Assembly (NCBI GenBank): GCA_018335925.1
Contig: JAGXRF010000080.1
Span: forward strand, 62,001 to 126,000
Length of the DNA: 64,000 nt
Reading direction: 5' to 3'
From: Flavobacteriales bacterium
GTDB taxonomy: Bacteria; Bacteroidota; Bacteroidia; Flavobacteriales; Flavobacteriaceae
The notes beneath the pieces were generated by a model. That model saw nothing but the letters and a program-made list of their open reading frames with translations. It did not search any database and was not told the DNA's origin. A program made the translations under genes and the position numbers. Within the stretch, counting starts at the first letter, position 1; each line of letters opens with the position of its first letter. Shown in pieces: positions 8,120 through 17,500 of this stretch.

Positions 8120-9463
8120 ATGATATCTTTTCTGAATAATATTGTAAAATCCAATTGCATATCCCCCAATGAGGACTCATCGACTTTGAGGTTTTTGAGT
8201 GATGTGATTTTCGCAAAGTGTGTTTTTTTACTGACTCCCTTAAGCCTTTTGGCGATTATTCCAGCTGTACTGGTAAGTCTCAAATCCCAGAATTACCTCG
8301 TTTTATATTTGGATGTTTTTTGTTTTTCTCTTTTAATTTTGATCGGATATCTGCCTGGTTTTGGTGTTAATGCACGGAAATACTTATTAGTAAGTTTAAT
8401 TTATTTGGCTGCCTTTGTCCTACTGTTGGAGTTGCAGAGTTTTGGTTTGGGGTTGGTTTACCTACTTTCAGCTTCTGTGTTTCATTTATTGATTTTTCCC
8501 TACCAAAAATCATTAATTTCTCTGCTTCTGACCTTAATTTTTTGTGTTTTGTTTGGAATGTTTATTTACACCGAAATCATTAAAATTGGATCTGAACCGG
8601 AAACTTACCTTTTGGCTTGGGTGGCAATTTCTTCCAATGTTTTATTTTTAGCGGTTTTGTTTGCGTTGATAATTCCCTATTTTTTTTCTCGACTCGAAAA
8701 TACCATTTTGGAAAAACTTCAGGTTTTGGATTCACTGAACCAGTCCAATGAGGAACTTAAAAAGTCTATGGCAAAAGTTACGAGTCAGAGCGCCGAGCTG
8801 GAGGAATATGCCTTTGTAGCCTCACATGACCTTCAGGAACAGTTAAGAATGATTTCTAGTTATTTAGGTAAAATTAGGTTGAAATACCAGGACCAAATCA
8901 ATCCTCAAGCGGATGTATACTTCAATTTTGCATTGCAAGGAGCCCATCGAATGAAAAATATTATTCAGGATCTTTTGGAGCATTCTAGCGTTGGAAAAGT
9001 GGGCAATTCAATGGAGGTAGTTGATATTGATCAGGTAGTTCATTGCTTTTGTAAATCCAATGAAAACTTAATTGCTTTAAAGGGAATCCAAATTGAGGTA
9101 AAAGATCTTAAACAAGTGAAGGCATTCAAAGCCCCTCTTACAAATGCGATTCATCGTATTTTGGAAAACGCTTTAATTTTCTCAAGAGAAGGGGTAGTGC
9201 CTCATGTCAAGATCCAAATGTGCCAAGAGTGGGACTTCTGGAAGATTTCTATCCAAGACAATGGAATTGGGATTGATAAGCAGTTTTTCGAAAAGATATT
9301 TGGGATCTTTAAAAGATTGCACAACAGACAAAATCATTCCGGTAATGGTATCGGATTGTCGATAGCTAAAAAACATATAGAGTCCTGGGGAGGAAAAATA
9401 TGGCTGGATTCCATACCAGGAGAAGGAACTACATTCTATTTTACCATTCCAAGGGAAAATTAA
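8120..9463 (+). CDS. Membrane-bound sensor histidine kinase with atypical H-box
   Basis: The N-terminal ~200 residues hold about six hydrophobic helices (FAKCVFLLTPLSLLAIIPAVL onward). A short coiled coil, the DHp domain (EEYAFVASHDLQEQLRMI, phospho-acceptor His236 from the ATG start) and an ATPase domain follow. The ATPase domain has an N-box (HRILENALIFS), G1 (DNGIGID) and G2 (GNGIGLSIAKKH). The usual proline five residues after the His is replaced by Gln. I took the ATG at 8120 rather than the in-frame TTG at 8099. It is followed after 3 nt by the CheB/CheR fusion gene. No periplasmic domain is visible, so the signal is probably sensed in or near the membrane. Confidence 0.9.
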   Translation: MISFLNNIVKSNCISPNEDSSTLRFLSDVIFAKCVFLLTPLSLLAIIPAVLVSLKSQNYLVLYLDVFCFSLLILIGYLPGFGVNARKYLLVSLIYLAAFVLLLELQSFGLGLVYLLSASVFHLLIFPYQKSLISLLLTLIFCVLFGMFIYTEIIKIGSEPETYLLAWVAISSNVLFLAVLFALIIPYFFSRLENTILEKLQVLDSLNQSNEELKKSMAKVTSQSAELEEYAFVASHDLQEQLRMISSYLGKIRLKYQDQINPQADVYFNFALQGAHRMKNIIQDLLEHSSVGKVGNSMEVVDIDQVVHCFCKSNENLIALKGIQIEVKDLKQVKAFKAPLTNAIHRILENALIFSREGVVPHVKIQMCQEWDFWKISIQDNGIGIDKQFFEKIFGIFKRLHNRQNHSGNGIGLSIAKKHIESWGGKIWLDSIPGEGTTFYFTIPREN

Positions 9464-9466
9464 ACA

Positions 9467-12400
9467 ATGAAATATACCTTTCCAATCATCGGCATTGGCG
9501 CCTCTGCAGGAGGATTGGAGCCTTTGGAATTATTCTTTGAATTTGCTAAACCCAATTCAGGGTTTTCTTATGTCCTCATTCAGCACTTGGCGCCTAACCA
9601 TAAAAGCCTCATGGATGAATTGCTCTCGAGGCATACGACTTTACCAATTGAGATTATCCAGCATGAAATGATGTTGGAGCCTGGAAAAATTTACCTCAAT
9701 CCGCCCAAAAAAATTGTTGATCTGCAGGATGGGCACTTCATCCTGACCGAAAAAGAGGACCGTCAACTTAGTTTTCCCATCAGTTCTTTTTTTAACTCGC
9801 TTGCAGAACAGGCGCATGAAAAGGCATGTGCCATTATTATGTCTGGCACCGGAAGTGATGGCTCTGAGGGAGTCAAATACATTAAAGAAAAAGGTGGTTT
9901 GGTTATCGCTCAGGATCCTACTACCGCCAAGTTTGATGGAATGCCTAAAAGTGCCATCCTTACAGGAGCTGTTGATAAAATCTGCGCAGTGGAACAGATG
10001 CATAGGGAGATTGAGGCTTTCTTCTTCACCACCAATGAGATTCACAAAGAAATATTAAACTCTCAAGACACCAAAGGTCTCATTTCGGCCATTTTAACGA
10101 GCGTATATCAGCAGATAGGGGTAGATTTCACCGATTACAAATATTCCACAGTATCTCGGAGAATCGCTCGTCGGATGAGCTTATTAGGTTTTCCGGAAAT
10201 GCTGGAATACCTAAAATATATCCAAACAAATAATCAGGAACCCCACTTACTCGCTAAGGAATTGTTGATAGGAGTCACCCGTTTTTTTAGAGATGAGGAA
10301 AATTTTGAATTTTTAAGGCAGCAGGTTATTCCCCGTCTAATTGAGGAAAATATCGAGTCCAAATCCATCCGAATTTGGGTTCCTGCCTGTTCTACCGGGG
10401 AGGAGGCTTATACAATTGCAATTCTGGTTAAAGACTACCTAAGGCGCCAGAAGCTGCAGTTTGATGTCAGTATTTTTGCTACAGATCTAGACAAGGAGGC
10501 AATCAAAAATGCGGCTAATCGCATTTTTCCGGAAAACATTTCAACTGAAATTCCGCCGGAATTTTTAAACCTATATTTCATTCCTCAACGAAAAGGATTC
10601 ACTATTGCCAAAGAAATTAGGGAAATGATCATTTTTTCTGCCCATAACTTGGTTCAAGATCCCCCATTTAATCGGATTGATCTCATCAGTTGCCGAAACT
10701 TTCTGATCTACCTGAATTCCAATCTTCAACAGCGTGTATTTTCCATGTTTCAGTTCTCTCTTCGGACACATGGATTTTTGTTTTTGGGAGCAAGTGAATC
10801 GCTCGGTGATGCAAGTGAACATTTTATTGAATTTGATAAAAAGAGCAAGGTTTATCTGAATAAGGAAAATAAGAAAGCCATCCAGAAAATTCGGAGTTCA
10901 AGGAAATCAAATCCAATACAATCCGAGTTTTTTGGTCAAGTCAGGGTAAACTCTCCTATTCCGAATTCAGGACGAAGTAAACTCCTTAATGAGATTCAAA
11001 ATGTTTTGATTCAAGAGTTTGTACCGGATTCCATCGTGACGGATGAAGACTTTAACTTACTTCATACCACAGGAAATGCCCACCGTTGGCTTACTTTACC
11101 ATCCGGAGAAATTACCACCAATGTTCTGAAAATGTTGCCGGAGTCACTCTCCATCCCCTTTGAAGTTGTGGCAAATAAAGTTATGCACTCAGGGGTTTTT
11201 ACTCAGATCAATAAAGTGGAAGTCGACGGGATGCTTCGACAGTTTTATAAAGGAGTGAAATTTCTTACCATAAAGCTTCGTCGTGTGCAACTTAACGAAA
11301 ATGGCAATCAGTTGATTGCGACTTTTGAGCCTGAAATATCCTCGGAAAGTGAAAAGGATTTTGAAAAAATAGAAATTAATGCGGCGTCCAAGGAAAAAAT
11401 AAACATCCTGGAAAGAGAACTAAGGATTAACCGGGAAAATCTCCAATCTACCATAGAAGAACTGGAATCAAGCAATGAGGAACTTCAGGCGGCCAATGAA
11501 GAGCTTCAAAGCTCCAATGAGGAACTTGAATCTGTAAATGAGGAGCTCTACACCGTGAATGCAGAGTACCAACAGAAAATCCATGAGCTTTCTGATATAA
11601 ATAATGATCTCAATAACCTGATTCATAGTACCCAGATTGCTATGTTGTTTTTGGATGTGAATCTGAATATCAGAAGATTCACTCCTGCGATTCGGGAAAT
11701 CCTTGATCTCATGCCACATGATGTGGGAAGGAATATTAGCCACTTTCGTGGGAAAGTTCAATTGGAAGACTTGATGGGCCATATTGAAAAGGTTTTTGAT
11801 ACTCAAACAAGTTTTGAAGCTCAAATTCGAGACACTAAAGGGGAGGAGTTTCTTTTGAATATCTCACCTTTTCGAACCCATACCGGAGAAATTCATGGAG
11901 TGGTTTTGGTTTTTTTCAATGTATCTCGATACAATCGAATGGAGCGTGCATTAGAGGTTTCAAATGATGCATTGGAAATCCTTAATAGTAAACATGCCTC
12001 TCAAACTGAACTCTTTGAACTTATTGCAAGGAATTCCAGAGACATGATTTCGATTTTAGATTTGAATGGCAAATTGAAGTATTGCTCACCTTCAGGTACA
12101 GAAATTACGGGTTATCCACTCGAAAGATTGGCAGAATTGGATCTGCTTAATCGAATTCCAGATCCAGCTCATAAGAAAAAGTGGAAGAATGCAATTGAGG
12201 CCATAAAAGACGGGAAGACCCCAGGATTAATTCAATTTAAATTCAAGACCTGGGCTGGTGTGACCCGCTGGATGGAGTCCAATCTCAAACCGATTCAGTT
12301 AGATAATGGTAAAATTGAAAATATTCTCATTTCAACTAGAGACATTAACCAGCGCATGCTGCAAGATGTGGAGATGAAAAAACTGGCACTCATTGCTGAA

Positions 12401-13465
12401 CAAACCAGCAATGCGGTAATCATCACAGATAGTCATGGAAAAATCACATTTGTAAATGATGCGTTTGAAAACATGACCGGATATACCGAACAAGAAGTAC
12501 TTGGTAAAAAGCCAGGTCAATTGCTTCAGGGAAAAGAGAGTACCGAAGAGGCAAAAAGGCTAATGGCCAAAGGCATAAAAAAGAAAGTTGCCTCTGAAGT
12601 GGAGATGATCAATTATACCAAGTCAGGAAATAAGTATTTGGTGAGAATTCAGACTGAACCCATGTTTGACAAAAATCAGGAGCTTATAGGCTTTTTCTCC
12701 ATTCAAAATGATGTTACACTTCAAAAAGAACAGGAGCAGCAAATCCATAGACTCAACCTTCAAATAAGGGAACAGAATTTAAGACTTCAGGAGGTCAACA
12801 AATCCTTGGAGGAGTTTGCCTATGTGGCTTCTCATGACCTCAAAACTCCTGTAAGGAATATTTCAGGATTAATGGATATTATCCATAAAAGAGGTGATGA
12901 CCTCGACCCCGAAAAAAGAAAACAATATTTGGATGTCATTCGGACCTCTTCCAAAGAATTGGGAAGATTGATTGAAAACCTTCTTGAATATTCACGTACA
13001 GGAACACTCGGGGAGGAGCTGGAAACAGTTGAAACTGAGGAATTGGTTAATTCCGTAATTCAGTTTTTTGAACGCGAATTGGAGGTAAACGAGGCATTAA
13101 TAAAAACTGAAATCACCGTAAAAAAGATCAAAGTATACCCTATTTTATTTAAGCGTCTGATCACTAACCTGATTACCAATTCACTTAAGTACCGTTCTGA
13201 TCGAGTTCCGGAAATTTCTATTTCATGTTTTCAGAAGAATGATTGGATTGTCTTCAAATTTTCTGATAACGGAATGGGCATCCCCGAAAATCAACAAGGA
13301 GAAATTTTTAAAATTTTCAAAACCTTAAACTACAAGAAAGATAGTAATGGTATTGGACTCTCGGTGTGCAAAAAAATTGCAGAATTGCATGGAGGAAAAA
13401 TTTGGGTTGAATCAGATGGTGTAAATGGATCTATATTTTGGATTCAATTTAATACAGGCACATAA
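9467..13465 (+). CDS. CheB-CheR-PAS-histidine kinase fusion protein
   Basis: In order: a CheB methylesterase domain (1-190; GASAGG Ser13, QHL His40, SGTGSDGSEG Asp131, a complete catalytic triad); a CheR methyltransferase (about 205-475; TRFFRDEENF and the SAM loop ACSTGEEAYT near 307); a spacer; a coiled coil rich in ELESSNEELQAANEELQ (about 650-730); three PAS domains (about 735-1100); DHp (ASHDLKTPVRNI, His1123); and ATPase (DNGMGIP, SNGIGLSVCKKI). There is no receiver before CheB, so the esterase is not controlled in the E. coli way. Such fusions are widespread. No chemoreceptor gene lies in the window, so the methylated partner is unknown. It starts 3 nt after the upstream kinase stop. 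Confidence 0.93.
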   Translation: MKYTFPIIGIGASAGGLEPLELFFEFAKPNSGFSYVLIQHLAPNHKSLMDELLSRHTTLPIEIIQHEMMLEPGKIYLNPPKKIVDLQDGHFILTEKEDRQLSFPISSFFNSLAEQAHEKACAIIMSGTGSDGSEGVKYIKEKGGLVIAQDPTTAKFDGMPKSAILTGAVDKICAVEQMHREIEAFFFTTNEIHKEILNSQDTKGLISAILTSVYQQIGVDFTDYKYSTVSRRIARRMSLLGFPEMLEYLKYIQTNNQEPHLLAKELLIGVTRFFRDEENFEFLRQQVIPRLIEENIESKSIRIWVPACSTGEEAYTIAILVKDYLRRQKLQFDVSIFATDLDKEAIKNAANRIFPENISTEIPPEFLNLYFIPQRKGFTIAKEIREMIIFSAHNLVQDPPFNRIDLISCRNFLIYLNSNLQQRVFSMFQFSLRTHGFLFLGASESLGDASEHFIEFDKKSKVYLNKENKKAIQKIRSSRKSNPIQSEFFGQVRVNSPIPNSGRSKLLNEIQNVLIQEFVPDSIVTDEDFNLLHTTGNAHRWLTLPSGEITTNVLKMLPESLSIPFEVVANKVMHSGVFTQINKVEVDGMLRQFYKGVKFLTIKLRRVQLNENGNQLIATFEPEISSESEKDFEKIEINAASKEKINILERELRINRENLQSTIEELESSNEELQAANEELQSSNEELESVNEELYTVNAEYQQKIHELSDINNDLNNLIHSTQIAMLFLDVNLNIRRFTPAIREILDLMPHDVGRNISHFRGKVQLEDLMGHIEKVFDTQTSFEAQIRDTKGEEFLLNISPFRTHTGEIHGVVLVFFNVSRYNRMERALEVSNDALEILNSKHASQTELFELIARNSRDMISILDLNGKLKYCSPSGTEITGYPLERLAELDLLNRIPDPAHKKKWKNAIEAIKDGKTPGLIQFKFKTWAGVTRWMESNLKPIQLDNGKIENILISTRDINQRMLQDVEMKKLALIAEQTSNAVIITDSHGKITFVNDAFENMTGYTEQEVLGKKPGQLLQGKESTEEAKRLMAKGIKKKVASEVEMINYTKSGNKYLVRIQTEPMFDKNQELIGFFSIQNDVTLQKEQEQQIHRLNLQIREQNLRLQEVNKSLEEFAYVASHDLKTPVRNISGLMDIIHKRGDDLDPEKRKQYLDVIRTSSKELGRLIENLLEYSRTGTLGEELETVETEELVNSVIQFFERELEVNEALIKTEITVKKIKVYPILFKRLITNLITNSLKYRSDRVPEISISCFQKNDWIVFKFSDNGMGIPENQQGEIFKIFKTLNYKKDSNGIGLSVCKKIAELHGGKIWVESDGVNGSIFWIQFNTGT

Positions 13466-14517
13466 TGGAGAAGAATTAAAATTTATTTCTTTAAGCTTCA
13501 TAGTTCCGAAAGAAGATTAGATACCAATTTCTCTAATTTGGTCTCCTCTTTAATAGTATTTTTGAAGGTAATAAGAGCAAAAAATTAAAACGGATTAATC
13601 AAAAACATTCTCCTTCTCTCTAAAGAAACTTTTTCATCTTAGAACCAAAAAGTATCTTTCGCTTTTGGGATTTCTTACTCTTTGTATTTCGTAGATATGA
13701 GGGTTTTATAACGGCATTATTCTGAGTCCTGAATTCTCCTGAAAGAGCCTTTGAAGTGGTCTGAGTAGCCAGGAGTATCCGGAATTAAGCTCTACTCCAA
13801 GCTTCTAGTGGTTTATTCTTTTTCATTTTGTCCTTGTCCCATCCCCCGATTTAAAAGAGGTCTATACCAAATATTTTTAAATCAAACTTGGAAAAAGTTT
13901 CTAAAGAAAAGCCAATGAAAGGAACTGATGAAAGTGACTAAGGTAATGATTAGCTGTCAGTTAAATCGAAAGTCCTCTAACCAAACTAAAGTGGTCAGAT
14001 TAAGAAATCCTTCTAAATTGCCTAAAGACAGATGGGATCAAAGTCCTAAAATTATCTTGGAGCGGTTTAAGGTCATTTAAGTGAACCTTTCCATTAGGTG
14101 CAGACATTTAACAAAGCGAAATAGGAGGAATTCCCTCCGATGCATTGGAAAAAAAATATCTTAATCGCTGTTCCGAAGCCAAAAACGCAAAATTTGATTC
14201 ATTTCCTTTAGGGAATTGTTTATTTTGTATTTTTATGATATTAACTCACAGGATTAATTTTTTTTATACAAATTCCCCAGATTTTTAGGTGAGGAGTTCA
14301 AAAACCGATAAATTGTACTGTGAATTCTTTTTTGTTTACACTCAAAGGAATCATTTCAATTCCCGCAAAATGGTTGGCTGATGAACTGCTTAATGATCAA
14401 AATTCTGGTTTTTCATTTGTCACATTTTGGGAGAGGGACAGTGCTCCTAATGTTATTAATAAATTAGTTCAATTATTATGGAAGTACTAGATTAATATCA
14501 CCTTTCGATCGAGATAA
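13466..14517 (+). other. Long intergenic region without recognisable genes
   Basis: This 1.05-kb gap lies between two kinase genes on the same strand. All frames are broken by stops and I recognise no protein remnant. A short palindrome, GGAGG-AATTC-CCTCC, stands at 14124-14138. The last 300 bases are AT-rich and must hold the promoter of the 1742-aa kinase. I could not place a convincing TTG/TAnnTTTG pair. Confidence 0.5.
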
Positions 14518-17500
14518 ATGAACGATAGAGATTTTAGTTCTTTGTTTTACCATAATCCCCTGCCAAACTGGATTTATGATTTACATACCTTCCAAATATT
14601 AGAAGTAAATGAGTCCGCATTAACTCATTATGGTTATTCCAGAGAAGAATTTCTTTCGATTACAATCCATGATTTACTTCCGAAGGAAGAAATCTCTAAT
14701 TTATTGAGGGGTCACGAAGGAGTAGAATCAAAATTTGGCAATATATTCTTTGGTTTCTTTACGCATAAGAAAAAAAATGAAACCCTGATACAGGTTGAAG
14801 TCCATGGACATCAAGTTCATTTCAATGATCATCAAGCAATTTTGGTGATGGTGATAGATGTGACGGATAAGCTTCTTCAATTCAATAATCTTAAAAAATC
14901 CGAAAATTGGCATAAAACTGCCATTGATCTCGCTAAAGTCGGACAATGGAAATTGGATCTTAAGACCAAGGAGTTAACCTGGTCTCAAGAAGTTTATCAA
15001 CTCTGGGACTTGAACCCCAATCAGGATCAGATTGACTTTGATCTTTTTTTGAATTCATTTTTTGAAGAAGACAAAGCTGATTTCTTAAATGCACAGAATC
15101 AAGCGCTTGCGGGAATTAAACCTCTCGATTTTATCCATCGCATCAAGACTAATTCTGGAAATATAAAATGGGTTCATGAACGCGGAAGACTTGATTCAAC
15201 CAATGAATCTTCGGAATTGAGTTTTTCCGGAACTGTTCAGGATATCACGGCTCTTAAAGCAGAAGAACAGCATCTTAAATTGTTGGAACGGGTAATTGCT
15301 CATACCAGCGACTCAGTGGTTATCACTGAAGCGGAGCCACAGGTTTTTCCGGGCCCAAGGATTCTATTTGTGAATAAGGCTTTTACAGACTTGACCGGCT
15401 ACATTCCTGAAGAGGTGATCGGAAAGACACCCAGAATCCTTCAAGGCCCCAAAACTGACAAGCGTGTTTTGGAGGAAATGAAACTTGCCATGGCTAATTG
15501 GCAGCCCTCAGAGTTTACTTTATTGAATTACAAAAAATCAGGTGAGGAATATTGGGTCAATATTTCCCTGTCCCCTGTTGCTGACGAAAAGGGTTGGTTT
15601 ACCCATTGGATCGCAGTGGAAAGAGATGTTACCAAACAAATCCTTGCCTCCAGAGAGAAAGACCTTCTGGCTAAAATCAGTCATTTCTTCAATCAGGAGA
15701 AAGAAACTACCGATGCTTTGAATTTTCTCTGTTCAGAGATTGCTGAATTTGGAAATTTTGATTTTACTGAAGTTTGGCTGCCAACTTTTGATAAGGAAAA
15801 CCTTAGGATTGCCGCGTTTTTCGCAAATTCTAATACAGGTCAGAATTTTTACGATCAAGTCGAAAATTTATCCCAGATACCCCTTGGAGATGGATTGCCT
15901 GGTATTATATGGAAAAATCAAAAGGCGGTGATCTGGGATTCTGTTGGCGTAAAAAGCGAGTTTTTAAGAAGTGTTCAAGCCAGAAATACAGGAATTGAGA
16001 CTGTGATTGGATTTCCTTTGTTGAATGGTAATGAGCCCGTAGGTGTCTTTGTTGCAGGGACCACATCCTCAAAGCTCAAGGTTGATTTTTTAAAGAACTC
16101 TTTCCAAAGGCTGGAATCATTTGTAGGATCCGAAATTGCAAGGAAAAAAATAGAAAATGATTTTGAACTCCTTATTAATTCAGTTCCTGACCTAATAGGT
16201 ATTCTCGATTTGAGTGGGAAAATTATCAGAATCAACCCTGCTGGTTGTAAAATTCTGGATTATCCGGAAGATGAAATCCTAAATCAAAACCTCGATCTGT
16301 TTTCCTACCCAATAGACAAAAATAATTTTAGGTCGAAAGTCTTAAGTCTGGAGTCAAGTAAACAGTTGTTTAACTTTCAAGGTCGATTCGTTACTGGGTC
16401 AGGTGACCTGGTTTGGTTATCCTGGAGCTGTAAAATAGATCGGGGAAATGGAATTGTACTTGCTACTGCGAAGGATATCACCACTGAGCGGAAACTATCC
16501 GAACTCTTAAACAACTCATCCCAATTAGCCAAAATCGGAAGTTGGGAGATTAACGTTAGTGAGGGAACTGTGTATTGGTCGGATCTCGTGCATCAAATGC
16601 ACGAGACCGATCCCCAAACTTATATCCCTAACTTATCTGATGGGATTAACTTTTATCATCCCGATTTCAGGGAAATGGTTGAAAGGAATGTGAATCAAAC
16701 CTTGTCATCTGGAGCTCCTTTTGATTTTCAAGCCCTGTTGGTAACTGCTAAAGAAAATCTTTTTTGGGTGAGAGTCATCGGTCAGGCAGAAATGGCTGAA
16801 GGTAAAGTGGTCCGGGTATTTGGAAGTTTTCAGGATATACACGAGCAAAAAGAGGCTGAGATCCGACTGAAAACCATTACTGATGACTTACCCGGAGTGA
16901 CTTTCCAATATGTCATTCGTCCGGATGGTACCGATCTACTGCAGTCTGTCAGTAAAGGCTCTAAAATGATCTGGGATTTAAGTCCCGAAGAATGTCAAAA
17001 TGATGTGAATCAAGTTTGGGATCAGGTTAGGGCCGGAGGAAATTTTTCGAAGGTTGTGGCAGACCTCCAAAACTCCATCACGAACATGAACCATTGGCAT
17101 TCCCGTTGGAGAAATATTCTTCCCAATGGCAAAGTTAGATGGCATGAAGGTTACGGAACTCCAAATCAACTACCGGATGGGACCATCGTATTTAACTCCA
17201 TGGTTTTTGATGTAACCGAAGAGGTAGTGGCCACTGAATTGTACAATGAATCTTCAAAATTGGCCAAAATTGGGAGCTGGGAGCTTAATCTCAAGAATGT
17301 TTCCGGTGATTCCATGTTTTGGTCTCCCATTGTTCGTGAAATTTTAGAGGTGGACCAGGATTATAATCCCTCACTTTCAGGTGGATTTGAATTCTATGTC
17401 GGAGAAAGTCGGATTTCAATTACAAAAGCAGTGGACAACCTAATTGCCGAACAAAAACCTTTTGATGAAGAACTCCTGGTCCGAACTGCCAAGGGAAATT

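Noticed and set aside
9641..10045. Long open frame antisense to the CheB domain
   Set aside because: It lies wholly inside the CheB coding region, whose catalytic motifs are intact on the other strand; it is a shadow.
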